Source of the DNA: Saprospiraceae bacterium
GTDB lineage: Bacteria > Bacteroidota > Bacteroidia > Chitinophagales > Saprospiraceae
Reading direction: 5' to 3'
Length of the DNA: 64,000 bases
Assembly (NCBI GenBank): GCA_019694295.1
Contig: JAIBCG010000001.1
Location: forward strand, 57,670 to 121,669
In this document: positions 1 through 8,557 of the stretch, in pieces
Numbering within the stretch: position 1 is the stretch's first letter
Layout: the number at the start of each line of letters is the position of its first letter
Notes under the pieces: model-generated
Told to the model about the DNA's origin: nothing
Seen by the model: the letters and a program-made list of their open reading frames with translations, nothing else
Database searches by the model: none
Translations under genes and position numbers: made by a program

Positions 1-1
1 A

Positions 2-358
2 CATCTGCAAGTGAGCATCAAACCGGAGGGCTCAGACCCGGTAGTAGTGTCAAGGTCTAATTTTAAATACATGTACTGGAACATGGTACAGCAAGTAGCC
101 CATCATACAGTGAATGGCTGTAATCTGAGGGTAGGAGATCTGTGTGCATCTGGCACAATTAGCGGCCCTACACCGGACAGTTATGGATCAATGCTGGAAA
201 TTGCCTGGAAAGGCACCAAACCGGTAAACATGAATGACGGTACAACAAGGTCATTTATACTGGATGGCGATGAAGTAGCCCTTACCGGATATGCCGAAAA
301 AAATGGTGTGCGTATCGGGTTTGGTGATTGTAAAGCAAAAATTCTGCCGGCAGATTGA
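2..358 (+). CDS. fahA: Fumarylacetoacetase, C-terminal part (5' end outside window)
   Basis: The reading frame is already open at the left edge, so only about the last 118 residues are present. The segment carries the conserved end of the fumarylacetoacetase family: [18 protein letters not shown], the acidic/glycine-rich [10 protein letters not shown], and a closing [11 protein letters not shown]. The family hydrolyses fumarylacetoacetate to fumarate and acetoacetate, the last step of tyrosine/homogentisate breakdown, in the cytoplasm. The stop codon overlaps the start of the next gene by one base (TGATG). No other tyrosine-degradation gene lies in the window, so pathway context cannot be judged from here. 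The residues seen match the family well. Confidence 0.9.
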   Translation, partial: HLQVSIKPEGSDPVVVSRSNFKYMYWNMVQQVAHHTVNGCNLRVGDLCASGTISGPTPDSYGSMLEIAWKGTKPVNMNDGTTRSFILDGDEVALTGYAEKNGVRIGFGDCKAKILPAD

Positions 359-1872
359 TGACATTTTACAATTACATCCATTTAAAGGGTAGGTTGAGCT
401 CAATAATTATCCTTACATCTTTGCTCTTTTTATCGATTGATACTGTGCTGGGGCAAAATGCGCTTCAGCAGACTATATATAATATAGCACTTGATGAGGA
501 TTTCAGGCATGGTTCTCTGAGTATATGTATCATCGACTTGCAAAATGATTCAATGGTAGCCTCTTACCAGCCAAATACTAGTCTGGTACCGGCATCAACT
601 GTTAAAATTTTTACCACCTATGCCGCTCTTGCAATACTTGGACAGGATTTTCGGTTCAAGACTGAGTTACAGTATGGTGGCGAATTTGTTGACTCTACAC
701 TTAATGGTAGTGTCTTTATTAAAGGCTGGGGCGATCCAACACTTGGTTCGGCAAGGTTCCCGCGTGTGGATAATATTAAGGCACTTAACCGAAAGTTTAT
801 TAAGGCTCTGCAAAAGGAATGTATATACAAAATCAACGGTTATATCGTATCAGACGGCAGTTATTACGAACCGTCGCCTGTGCCTAGTACCTGGCAGTAT
901 GATGACATTGGCAACTATTACGGGGCAGGGTCATTTGGCCTCAATTTTCATGACAATGAATATACGCTTTACTTCAAGCAAAATCCTGAAATGTGGAGCA
1001 GGCCGGTAATAGAGAGAACCTTCCCAACGATGCCAGAACAAAAATTTATTAATAACGTATCGTCGGCTTCACCTCGCTCAGGTGACAATACCTATATATT
1101 TGGTGATCCGTATAGCAATGTACGTTTGGTTACAGGTACCATACCTTCCGGAAAAGGTCATTTTGCAGTACGTGGCTCCATTCCTAATCCACCTCTTACA
1201 TGCGCCAATCGGTTGGTAAAAGATTTTTCGACGATTGATTCAAGTAGTGTGACAAAGGGAGCAATTGATATTGAAGAATATATCAAAACAATAGGTGCGC
1301 CGTTATTCAGACATACATTTTATACACATTATTCGCCAAGGCTTTCAGATATCATTTTACAGACTAACCACCGCAGTGTTAATCTATATGCAGAGACACT
1401 TTTGCGCGAGCTCGGGAAAACCTTGCATGCTCAAGGAACAGTAGATGCTGGCATCAAGGTATTGTATCAGTTCTGGAAAGATGCAGGTCTCAATACCCAC
1501 GGATTGTTTTTTGAAGACGGTAGTGGACTCTCAGCAAGAAATGGAGTGTCAGCCTGGCATTTTACACAAGCCCTCTCCATAGCCAGAAAAGATAGCCTTA
1601 ACTTCCAGACCTACTACAACTCACTACCCGTTGCAGGAAAGGAAGGCACAGTAAGGCGTTTGCTCAATGGTTATAAAGGTAAAGCAGAAGTGAGAGTGAA
1701 AAGTGGTACTATGCGTAGAGTAAAAAGTTATTGCGGCTATGCAAAGGCAGAAGATGGCAAAGAATACGCTTTTGCATTTATTGCCAATAACTATTCATGT
1801 TCGTCGGGTAAAGTGAGGGATCAGGTCGAAAATATTCTGAGGGCACTCATCATATCACCAAAAAAAGATTGA
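358..1872 (+). CDS. dacB: D-alanyl-D-alanine carboxypeptidase/endopeptidase (PBP4/DacB type, peptidase S13)
   Basis: About 504 residues with an N-terminal hydrophobic export signal (roughly residues 10-32, ending near VLGQN). The three penicillin-binding-protein motifs are visible: SxxK as S80-T-V-K83, SxN as S-V-N near residue 340, and KTG as K-S-G near residue 447. The large insertion between the first two motifs is typical of class C low-mass PBPs. It would act in the periplasm, trimming terminal D-Ala or cutting 4-3 cross-links in peptidoglycan. I chose the ATG at 358; a TTG directly before it lies inside the upstream gene. It is translationally coupled to fahA by a one-base overlap, although the functions are unrelated. 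Confidence 0.92.
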   Translation: MTFYNYIHLKGRLSSIIILTSLLFLSIDTVLGQNALQQTIYNIALDEDFRHGSLSICIIDLQNDSMVASYQPNTSLVPASTVKIFTTYAALAILGQDFRFKTELQYGGEFVDSTLNGSVFIKGWGDPTLGSARFPRVDNIKALNRKFIKALQKECIYKINGYIVSDGSYYEPSPVPSTWQYDDIGNYYGAGSFGLNFHDNEYTLYFKQNPEMWSRPVIERTFPTMPEQKFINNVSSASPRSGDNTYIFGDPYSNVRLVTGTIPSGKGHFAVRGSIPNPPLTCANRLVKDFSTIDSSSVTKGAIDIEEYIKTIGAPLFRHTFYTHYSPRLSDIILQTNHRSVNLYAETLLRELGKTLHAQGTVDAGIKVLYQFWKDAGLNTHGLFFEDGSGLSARNGVSAWHFTQALSIARKDSLNFQTYYNSLPVAGKEGTVRRLLNGYKGKAEVRVKSGTMRRVKSYCGYAKAEDGKEYAFAFIANNYSCSSGKVRDQVENILRALIISPKKD

Positions 1873-1889
1873 CGGAAAAAGTTTTTCTT

Positions 1890-1897
1890 TATTTTTG
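1890..1897 (+). promoter_or_regulatory. Putative -7 promoter element (TATTTTTG)
   Basis: TATTTTTG fits the Bacteroidota -7 consensus TAnnTTTG and lies 20 bases before the ATG of the methyltransferase-fold lipoprotein. No convincing -33 TTTG was found at the usual spacing, so the call rests on the -7 element and its position alone. Confidence 0.35.
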
Positions 1898-1916
1898 TCG
1901 GTGATAACTCAACCAC

Positions 1917-2585
1917 ATGTATTGTAGATTGTTATTATTAGTTTGTATCATTTCGTTTGTTGCATGCCGCAATGAACAATCAAACCATAAGAACGCAGAA
2001 TATCCTAATGTTGCTGATTCGACTGTTTCAGAAAATTTGCAAGAATCAAAGGATCGGGATATTTGGCAAAACCCTGACTACATCATAGGTACATTCGGTG
2101 ACCTGACAGACAAGACAGTAGCTGACCTTGGTGCCGGTTCCGGATATTTTTCATTCAAACTTTTAGAAAAGGCAGGAAAAGTCATTGCACTTGATATAGA
2201 TAAGCATTTTATACAGTACATGAATCAAAAGGCTGCAGAATTGCCTCCCGTGTTGAGAAATAAATTTGAAGCAAGACTCGTAGATACCAATGACCCAAAA
2301 CTCAAAGAAAATGAAGCACAGATAGTATTATTGTCTAATACTTATATCTACATTCAGGACAGAATCAATTATTTTAAACGGCTTCGCAATTCTCTGTCGC
2401 CTGGCGGGAAATTGTTTGTAGTAGAATTCAAAAAGGAAAAACTTCCTGTCGGGCCACCAGAATCCATCAAACTGTCTGCCGGGCAAGTTTCAGAAGAACT
2501 CACACAGGCAGGCTTTAGTAATATTAAAGCAGACAGTAGCAGGCTAAGGTACCAGTACATCGTAATGGCAGAAAACCTGAAGTAA
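1917..2585 (+). CDS. Lipoprotein with class I SAM-methyltransferase fold
   Basis: 222 residues. The N-terminus is a lipoprotein signal: a short hydrophobic run ending in the lipobox FVAC with Cys17, then a polar linker to about residue 45. The rest is a Rossmann-type methyltransferase domain: motif I VADLGAGSGYFS (about residues 63-74), an acidic end of strand 2 (ALDID), and a post-I region with LLSNTYIYI where a catalytic or substrate loop would sit. The domain resembles UbiE/Methyltransf_11 proteins. The combination is odd because S-adenosylmethionine is cytoplasmic, while the signal predicts a periplasmic, membrane-anchored protein. The substrate is unknown. A promoter-like TATTTTTG lies just upstream, and the next gene starts 100 bases downstream. 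Confidence 0.75.
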   Translation: MYCRLLLLVCIISFVACRNEQSNHKNAEYPNVADSTVSENLQESKDRDIWQNPDYIIGTFGDLTDKTVADLGAGSGYFSFKLLEKAGKVIALDIDKHFIQYMNQKAAELPPVLRNKFEARLVDTNDPKLKENEAQIVLLSNTYIYIQDRINYFKRLRNSLSPGGKLFVVEFKKEKLPVGPPESIKLSAGQVSEELTQAGFSNIKADSSRLRYQYIVMAENLK

Positions 2586-2685
2586 AGAACATTGTTGATG
2601 AAAGATAGATTTCTGCCCGAAATTTTAAGTTTTTAATAACTATATTGCTTACGGGTCATTCGTTATAACACTAGAAAATATAATT

Positions 2686-3615
2686 ATGAAATATTTATTG
2701 ACATTGATAATTGTAATGGTTCTGGGAACTGTGAGCTTGATAGCACAGGCAAAAAAAGGCACCTACAAGATGAATTCCGAAACATCCAAGTCTAAGTCGG
2801 CTTCAAAACTTTATGAACGAGGCAGTACCATCAAAGATGTTAGTCTCCTTACGCAGCTCAGCAATACAAATTCGAAATTTTATATTGCCCCGTACGAGCA
2901 TGGTTATGTTTATTCTGAAGAAAAGAAAAAGTCAAATTCCCAGGCAGCTGATTATAGTTTTTATTTTGTTGGTGTAAGCGGAAATCGTTTTGACAAACCG
3001 AAGACATTTGCTCTAAATGCGCCGACAGGGTTGAAGCCTGTGGCAGTCAGCTTCAGCAACGACAGGCTTACGATGTTCGCTACCTGTCTTAAGCCCGGAT
3101 CAAAGACCAGCTACACCATATATCAGGCAAATAAACAGAATAATGTTTGGTCAGGCTGGCAGGAGCTCGAAATAGCAAAGCCATTTGAAAGTGCCGGTTT
3201 TGCGGTAGTGAATACTGCAGGCAACAAGATGTACCTATGTGCCAAATCTAAAATTTATAAAACAGGATATGATATTTATACATCAGAATACAATGATGGG
3301 TGGCAAAAAGCAATATTAGTACAAGGTGATATTAACTCGGACGGTGATGATATGTTCCCGACATTGTTTAATGATGTACTGTTTTATTCATCTGGTGCAA
3401 AGGGTGGCGAAGGCGGTAAGGACATTATTTTCGTAAATCTAAAAGACAATAACCGAGAGTGTTTTAATGCAGGCAATAAGATTAATACCAATGCGGGTGA
3501 GCAAATGATGATTCTGAACGAAGACAATAAAAGCGGTCTGCTGATAAGAAATGCGCCAATCGCTACAAAAGCTGAAGTTTTCAGGATTGTGGCAGATGAT
3601 TTATTTATAAAATAA
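2686..3615 (+). CDS. Secreted protein of unknown function, probable PD40-type beta-propeller
   Basis: 309 residues with a clear signal peptide (about residues 1-20, ending SLIAQA). No enzymatic motif is visible. The segment around residues 220-255 (GDDMFPTLFNDVLFYSSGAK, then a GG-K-D-I block) resembles the repeat seen in PD40/WD40-like propellers of Bacteroidota OmpA-type and T9SS-associated proteins, and similar weaker blades occur earlier (for example SFSNDRLTMFATC). There is no OmpA domain and no sorting domain, so it may stay in the periplasm or be released. The propeller assignment is inference from repeat style; the molecular role is unknown. It converges on purA with only 14 bases between the stops. 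Confidence 0.6.
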   Translation: MKYLLTLIIVMVLGTVSLIAQAKKGTYKMNSETSKSKSASKLYERGSTIKDVSLLTQLSNTNSKFYIAPYEHGYVYSEEKKKSNSQAADYSFYFVGVSGNRFDKPKTFALNAPTGLKPVAVSFSNDRLTMFATCLKPGSKTSYTIYQANKQNNVWSGWQELEIAKPFESAGFAVVNTAGNKMYLCAKSKIYKTGYDIYTSEYNDGWQKAILVQGDINSDGDDMFPTLFNDVLFYSSGAKGGEGGKDIIFVNLKDNNRECFNAGNKINTNAGEQMMILNEDNKSGLLIRNAPIATKAEVFRIVADDLFIK

Positions 3616-3629
3616 CGAGCAAGTGAGAC

Positions 3630-4898
3630 CTATTTTACGATAAGGCTTTCGCGTTCGGGCCCTGTAGATATCATTGCAAATTTAATACCCAGACTTTCTT
3701 CAAGTGTATCGATATAGGCTGCAGCTTGTTGGGGCAGTTGTTCGTATTCTTTGATGCCGGCTGTTGAAGATTGCCATCCGGAGTATGTTTTGGTTATGGG
3801 GGCGATGGCTACATCATTTATTTCATACGGTATTTCGGTAGTCACTTTTCCTTCAATATTATAAGCATCACAAACTTCGATTTGTTCCAGACCCTGCAAA
3901 ACGTCTATTTTGGTCATAACGAGCTTAGTGACGCCATTGAGCATAATGGTATATTTGAGCTGTACGAGGTCTATCCAGCCACAACGTCTGGCACGACCTG
4001 TTGTAGCTCCGAATTCTCCTCCTTTTTGTCTAAGCCATTCACCTTGTTCGTTGTCGAGCTCGGTCGGGAATGGGCCACTACCTACTCTTGTGCAATAGGC
4101 TTTGGTGATACCGATTACATCACCTATACTTGATGGCGCTATACCCAGACCAATACAGACACCAGATGTGAGTGTATTGGACGAAGTAACAAAAGGATAG
4201 GTGCCAAAATCAATATCCAGCATAGAACCTTGTGCACCTTCGGCAAGTATTTTTTTACCTTGGTTGAGCTGTTCGTTAATATAATATTCACCATTGACAA
4301 AACGAAATCTCTTAAGGAATTCTATACTCGAAAACCATTTCTTTTCTTCAGTTTCCAGGTCAAAATCCACTGCCGGGAAAGATTTGAGTAAATCGATGTG
4401 TTTCTTTTTCAGGATTTCATATTTATCCTTAAAATCGGCTGAGAATATGTCACCTGCACGCAGACCATTTCGTCCGGTCTTATCCATATATGCCGGGCCG
4501 ATGCCTTTGAGTGTAGAACCAATTTTGTTTTTTCCCTTTGAGAGCTCCGAAGCTGCATCCAGATATCTGTGAGAAGGAAGTATCAGGTGGGCTTTTTTGG
4601 ATATAAGCAGACGCGATACGTAGTCAATTCCTGCATCATCAAGAGTTGTAGCCTCGCGCTCGAGTGTTATGGGGTCTATTACAACACCATTACCTATCAG
4701 GTTAATCAATCCGGGTCTGAATATTCCGGAAGGTATAGTATGGAGCACGAATTGTTTATTATCGAATTTGAGCGTATGGCCTGCATTTGGTCCACCCTGG
4801 AATCTGGCTACCAAATCATATTGAGGGGCAAGGAAATCAACAATTTTTCCTTTACCTTCATCGCCCCATTGAAGGCCTAGTATTACATCTACTTTCAT
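3630..4898 (-). CDS. purA: Adenylosuccinate synthetase
   Basis: 422 residues, normal length. It joins IMP and aspartate using GTP to form adenylosuccinate, the first committed step from IMP to AMP, in the cytoplasm. The N-terminus carries the family P-loop QWGDEGKGK (about residues 10-18) with the catalytic Asp, then GPNAGHT (about 36-42). The downstream blocks KGIGPAY, GTYPFVTSSNT and the guanine-binding TKIDVL are all present. It follows the STAS and fur genes on the same strand, but a strong hairpin and its own -7 element in the gap suggest independent transcription. The relA/spoT-fur-purA order is, as far as I recall, common in Bacteroidota. Confidence 0.97.
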   Translation of the reverse strand: MKVDVILGLQWGDEGKGKIVDFLAPQYDLVARFQGGPNAGHTLKFDNKQFVLHTIPSGIFRPGLINLIGNGVVIDPITLEREATTLDDAGIDYVSRLLISKKAHLILPSHRYLDAASELSKGKNKIGSTLKGIGPAYMDKTGRNGLRAGDIFSADFKDKYEILKKKHIDLLKSFPAVDFDLETEEKKWFSSIEFLKRFRFVNGEYYINEQLNQGKKILAEGAQGSMLDIDFGTYPFVTSSNTLTSGVCIGLGIAPSSIGDVIGITKAYCTRVGSGPFPTELDNEQGEWLRQKGGEFGATTGRARRCGWIDLVQLKYTIMLNGVTKLVMTKIDVLQGLEQIEVCDAYNIEGKVTTEIPYEINDVAIAPITKTYSGWQSSTAGIKEYEQLPQQAAAYIDTLEESLGIKFAMISTGPERESLIVK

Positions 4899-4918
4899 GT
4901 ATGTTTGTTAATGGAATG

Positions 4919-4926
4919 CAAAAATA
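4919..4926 (-). promoter_or_regulatory. Putative purA -7 promoter element
   Basis: Read on the minus strand this is TATTTTTG, matching TAnnTTTG, 20 bases before the purA ATG. It sits in the U-rich tail of the hairpin at 4933-4959, so terminator and promoter overlap. No clear -33 element is seen. Confidence 0.4.
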
Positions 4927-4959
4927 ACAAAACCCTGCTTATTGTATTCATAAACAGGG
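4919..4959 (-). terminator. Rho-independent terminator after the fur/STAS genes
   Basis: On the minus strand a hairpin with arms CCCTGTTTAT and ATAAGCAGGG (one A/C mismatch, 7-base loop; 4933-4959) is followed by a T-rich stretch TTTTGTTATTTTTG. It lies 26 bases past the STAS stop codon and just before purA. Confidence 0.65.
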
Positions 4960-4985
4960 CATTGAAATCATAAATGAGAGTATTT

Positions 4986-5330
4986 TCAGGCTGTAACAGC
5001 CATTGAAGCTTCTTCTAAGCCGTTGGTGAACTTAAAAAACGGCTTTAGTTTTGTAATTTCAAATAATTTAATCACCTGAGGAGAGACACCTGAAAGTGAA
5101 AACTGGCCTCCGACTTTTTGGGTCTTGTGTTGAATGGACAACAGACAGTTGAGTCCGGCACTGTTGATGTAAGGTACTTTTGAAAGATCGATGATAAAGT
5201 TAATTTGGCCATTTTCAATAAGCTCAGATACAGATGTAATAATCTGTTTGTTCTCCAATTCGTTAAACAGTTGGTCAACGAATAAGACCTTGGCGTTACC
5301 GCGCTCCGAGAAGTGGTAGTTAGTGTTCAT
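4986..5330 (-). CDS. STAS-domain protein, anti-sigma-factor antagonist-like
   Basis: About 114 residues, a single STAS domain. The segment IIDLSKVPYINSAGLNCLL holds the strand-loop-helix of the family with the Ser of the N-S-A-G motif, the residue phosphorylated by anti-sigma kinases in SpoIIAA/RsbV homologues. I chose the ATG at 5330 (MNTNYHFS) because a longer reading from 5375 adds 15 residues with no family resemblance. It lies 63 bases after fur on the same strand and before a strong terminator, so it is probably cotranscribed with fur. No RsbW-like kinase or PP2C phosphatase is nearby, so its partner is unknown. Confidence 0.85.
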   Translation of the reverse strand: MNTNYHFSERGNAKVLFVDQLFNELENKQIITSVSELIENGQINFIIDLSKVPYINSAGLNCLLSIQHKTQKVGGQFSLSGVSPQVIKLFEITKLKPFFKFTNGLEEASMAVTA

Positions 5331-5393
5331 GGAATTAAAAATTTTTCGGTTTTTAGAAATTTGTGATATGTTCAATATTTAGTTCATGCTGTA

Positions 5394-5882
5394 TTATTTT
5401 TTTTTATTTTCGGATGTTTTCTTGTGTTCACAGTCACCTGTACATTCTCCGTACAAGGTAAGCGAATGATGAATCACCCGAAATTTTAATAATTCGCCCA
5501 TCATATCTTTTATCTGCTGAATCCGAGGGTCACAAAATTCAAGGACTTTGTTGCAGTTGATACAGATGAGGTGATCGTGCTGTTTGTACCCGTACGACTT
5601 TTCGTATTGGGCTAGATTTTTACCAAACTGATGCTTTTTGACAAGATCACATGATACCAGTAACTCCAATGAATTATAAACAGTGGCCCTGCTTACTCTG
5701 TAGTGTTTGGTTTTCATGTGTATGTATAAAGCCTCAGCATCAAAATGGTCTGTACGCTTATATATCTCTTCTAATATTGCGTATCTCTCAGGAGTTTTTC
5801 TAAGCCCTTGTTTTTCAAGATGTGCTGAGAAAATTGATTTTACTTCTTCGAGAATTTTTTCGCTAAACGGTTGTTCAGACAT
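5394..5882 (-). CDS. fur: Fur-family metal-responsive transcriptional regulator
   Basis: 162 residues. A winged-helix N-terminal part (about 20-90) contains the helix block [12 protein letters not shown] and [16 protein letters not shown]. The C-terminal dimerisation part has the metal-binding [15 protein letters not shown] and a closing cysteine pair in [12 protein letters not shown] CxxC (C-I-N-C) plus the late CxxxC supports a structural zinc site. Family members repress iron, zinc or peroxide-response genes; which metal this one senses cannot be told from sequence. It is probably the first gene of a fur-STAS unit with its own promoter-like element upstream. Confidence 0.93.
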   Translation of the reverse strand: MSEQPFSEKILEEVKSIFSAHLEKQGLRKTPERYAILEEIYKRTDHFDAEALYIHMKTKHYRVSRATVYNSLELLVSCDLVKKHQFGKNLAQYEKSYGYKQHDHLICINCNKVLEFCDPRIQQIKDMMGELLKFRVIHHSLTLYGECTGDCEHKKTSENKKK

Positions 5883-5915
5883 TTATTACTTGTTATTTCA
5901 ACTGTTACGCTCAGA

Positions 5916-5949
5916 CAAAGTTAGTCTAAAGCAAATTAATTTTCCACAA
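5916..5949 (-). promoter_or_regulatory. Putative fur promoter
   Basis: On the minus strand a TTG (5947-5949) and TAACTTTG (5916-5923) are 23 bases apart, close to the Bacteroidota -33/-7 arrangement. A small dyad TTAG-A-CTAA overlaps the upstream edge of the -7 element and could be an operator, but this is speculative. Confidence 0.45.
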
Positions 5950-6026
5950 TTTTTATGTATATTTTATTTTTTAATACATTTCTCTATATAAACCATTGTG
6001 TAGTACAGTGGATAAAAGCTTAATTA

Positions 6027-8258
6027 TCAGGCTTCTGCCTTATAAACCGATGAAATACCGTCCAAACCTTTTAATGCTTTGATAGCCATTACCAGATAAT
6101 TTTCAGACGGAACAACGATGCTTATCCTTCCTTCGAAGTATCCTTCATTGCCATCTATATAAAATGAGCGGATATTAAGACCTAACTTTCCTGAAATATT
6201 CTGGGTCAGTCTTTCTATTACACCCGGGCCACTGTCTATTCCGGTAATAACCAATTCAGCAACGAAGCCTTTATTGCTAATGTTTATCCATTCTGCTTTC
6301 ATAATCCGATACCCGTAGTTGGCGAACAGATTTGGAGCGTTGGCACAGGATTGTCGGTGTATCTTAAGCCCTGCATTTGATGTAAGGTAGGCAAATACCT
6401 TGTCACCTGGCAACGGACTACAACAGGTAGCAAATGAAAAATCGTAATGATCTGCACTTTCTCCACCAATAAGCAGCTTCATTTTGTCTGTGTCCTTGGC
6501 TTCAACTTTTGGCAATTCGAGATTGTCAACTGTATGTGACACTAACCCCTGTTCTGTCACTGGTGTTATGAGAACAATTTTGTTGTTTTCAATTTTAAAA
6601 TTCTTGAATTCGGATAGCTTAATTTCATCAGACGCTATGGCTGAGTAAAGGTCGAGGCGTGTCTTGAAGCCATAATATTTAATAAGAGTATCGATGTTGG
6701 ATTCAAAATCGACCTTTAGATTATTGAGTTTTCGTTCTACTGCTTCTTTACCAAATTCGGCTTGTTTTTTCTTTTCCTCCTTCAAGGCAGAGCGAATTTT
6801 AGATCTGGCCTTACCGGTTATTACCATTTTCAGCCAGCTCTCATTGGGCTTTTGCGATTTGTTGGTTGTTACATGTACCTGGTCACCGTTTTTAAGCTTG
6901 TAGCCCATAGGTACGAGCTTATTGTTTACCTTAATGGCTACAGCATGATAACCCAGGTCACTGTGTATGCTGAAGGCAAAATCCAGTGCCGAACTGCCTT
7001 TGGGCAATATCTGAAGATCACCCTTAGGAGTATAAATATAGACTTCTTCCGCAAAAAGGTTGGTCTTGAAGTCGTTGATGAATTCAAGGGCGTCTGCTTC
7101 AGGATTTTCCATCAGGTCGCGTACGCTATCGAGCCAACTTTCATACACATCATGCTGGTTTGACATTCCTTTATACTTCCAGTGTGCTGCATAGCCACGT
7201 TCTGCAATTTCGTCCATCCGTTCTGACCTTATCTGTACTTCTACAAACCTACCTCCCGGACCAATTACACTCGTGTGGAGTGATTCATAGCCGTTAGACT
7301 TTGGGGTAGTTATCCAGTCTTTGAGTCGTTCGGGGATGGTACTATATACATCTGTCACTACAGAATATACCTGCCAGCATGCTGATTTTTCTTTTTTGAT
7401 GGGTACATCTACTATTATTCTTATAGCAAACAAGTCGTATATTTCTTCAAAAGATACCTTTTTTGTTTTTATCTTATTATAGATTGAATAAATAGATTTT
7501 GGTCTGCCAGTGATGCGGTATGGAATATTAAGATCGTCAAGCTCACCTTTTAACGGCTTGATAAAATCTTCAATATAATTGGTTCTTGATTTTTTTGTTT
7601 CCTTTAGTTTTCGGGCTATTTCATGGTAATTTTCAGGGTCAGTAATCTTCATACACAGGTCCTGAAATTCTGTTTTGATATTGTACAGACCGAGCCGGTG
7701 TGCCAAAGGTGCATATATATATGTAGTCTCAGCAGCTATTTTAAGTTGTTTGTGTTTAAGCATACTGCCTAAGGTACGCATGTTGTGTAGGCGGTCAGCC
7801 ATTTTTATCAATACTACCCGAACATCTTCAACCAGGGTGGACAATACTTTTTTAAAATTTTCTGCCTGAGGTACGTCCACATTGTATGCGCTATCGAGTT
7901 TTGTAAGGCCATCAACTATCTTAGCTATTCTTTCTCCAAATGTTTCCTCAATTTCCTTAAGTGTAATATCTGTATCTTCGACCACGTCATGCAATAATGC
8001 ACAAATAACAGCAGTAGGACCGAGACCTATTTCCTCAACACATATCTGCGCTACCGCGATAGGATGAAGTATGTAAGGTTCTCCGGATTTTCTGCGTTGT
8101 GCAGAATGCGCTTTTACAGCCATTTCATAAGCCAGGCGTATATTGTCTTGGTCTTCCTGGCTCAGTGTCCCTTTAATGCACTTCAGTAAATTCCTATATG
8201 CCCGTTGAATGATTATTCTATCATCATCCATAGCTTTAATGTCTAAGTCAGATTGCAT
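6027..8258 (-). CDS. Bifunctional (p)ppGpp synthetase/hydrolase (RelA/SpoT family)
   Basis: 743 residues, full length for a long RSH enzyme. Domains in order: HD hydrolase (about 45-200, with HPIAVAQI and the HDVVEDTD motif), synthetase (about 240-370, with RPKSIYSIYNKI, YDLFAIRIIVD and GYESLHTSV), TGS (about 400-465, IYTPKGDLQILPKGS), a conserved-cysteine region (ATCCSPLPGD), and a C-terminal ACT domain (about 665-740). Both catalytic domains keep their key residues, so it should both make and degrade ppGpp. It likely starts at the ATG at 8258, downstream of a good -7 element. Confidence 0.95.
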   Translation of the reverse strand: MQSDLDIKAMDDDRIIIQRAYRNLLKCIKGTLSQEDQDNIRLAYEMAVKAHSAQRRKSGEPYILHPIAVAQICVEEIGLGPTAVICALLHDVVEDTDITLKEIEETFGERIAKIVDGLTKLDSAYNVDVPQAENFKKVLSTLVEDVRVVLIKMADRLHNMRTLGSMLKHKQLKIAAETTYIYAPLAHRLGLYNIKTEFQDLCMKITDPENYHEIARKLKETKKSRTNYIEDFIKPLKGELDDLNIPYRITGRPKSIYSIYNKIKTKKVSFEEIYDLFAIRIIVDVPIKKEKSACWQVYSVVTDVYSTIPERLKDWITTPKSNGYESLHTSVIGPGGRFVEVQIRSERMDEIAERGYAAHWKYKGMSNQHDVYESWLDSVRDLMENPEADALEFINDFKTNLFAEEVYIYTPKGDLQILPKGSSALDFAFSIHSDLGYHAVAIKVNNKLVPMGYKLKNGDQVHVTTNKSQKPNESWLKMVITGKARSKIRSALKEEKKKQAEFGKEAVERKLNNLKVDFESNIDTLIKYYGFKTRLDLYSAIASDEIKLSEFKNFKIENNKIVLITPVTEQGLVSHTVDNLELPKVEAKDTDKMKLLIGGESADHYDFSFATCCSPLPGDKVFAYLTSNAGLKIHRQSCANAPNLFANYGYRIMKAEWINISNKGFVAELVITGIDSGPGVIERLTQNISGKLGLNIRSFYIDGNEGYFEGRISIVVPSENYLVMAIKALKGLDGISSVYKAEA

Positions 8259-8292
8259 AGTGTTTCGTTTTACTTCGTTAATTACCTTACTA

Positions 8293-8300
8293 CAAAAATA
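8293..8300 (-). promoter_or_regulatory. Putative relA/spoT -7 promoter element
   Basis: On the minus strand the sequence reads TATTTTTG, matching TAnnTTTG, 34 bases upstream of the relA/spoT ATG in an AT-rich gap. No -33 element at a convincing distance was identified. Confidence 0.4.
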
Positions 8301-8362
8301 AAGGAAAAAAATTTAAAAATAAATTCTTTGTGAATGTGTAGCTTTTTTAATTGGAATGTGCG

Positions 8363-8370
8363 TATATTTG
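8363..8370 (+). promoter_or_regulatory. Putative tRNA-Leu -7 promoter element
   Basis: TATATTTG, an exact TAnnTTTG, 40 bases upstream of the mature tRNA-Leu 5' end. The upstream TTTG is too far away (about 32 bases) to be an ordinary -33 box. Confidence 0.45.
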
Positions 8371-8410
8371 CACTCTCTTTATAACACATGAAAGTTTGTG
8401 TTTGTTCCAT

Positions 8411-8492
8411 GCGGGTGTGGCGAAATTGGTAGACGCACTAGACTTAGGATCTAGCGCTGCGAGGCATGGGGGTTCGAGTCCCTCCACCCGCA
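8411..8492 (+). tRNA. tRNA-Leu (anticodon UAG)
   Basis: An 82-base cloverleaf with a seven-pair acceptor stem (GCGGGTG with CACCCGC at 8485-8491, discriminator A). The anticodon stem CTAGA/TCTAG encloses the loop CTTAGGA, whose anticodon TAG reads CUA. There is a long class II variable arm, and a T arm with TTCGAGT loop (8473-8479) and one G-U pair. D-loop features AATTGGTAGACG are leucine-like. The 3' CCA is not encoded, so it must be added after transcription. Confidence 0.97.
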
Positions 8493-8509
8493 CATCGAAC
8501 AAATGTTTT

Positions 8510-8524
8510 ACTGTTGATAACAGT
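8510..8524 (+). terminator. Weak hairpin after tRNA-Leu, possible terminator
   Basis: A six-pair stem ACTGTT/AACAGT with a GAT loop begins 18 bases after the tRNA and is followed by a modestly T-rich stretch (GATTTTCTTG). Position suits termination, but the stem is short and the tail poor. Confidence 0.3.
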
Positions 8525-8557
8525 GACGGATTTTCTTGAAAAATTTTCCCAAAGTAT

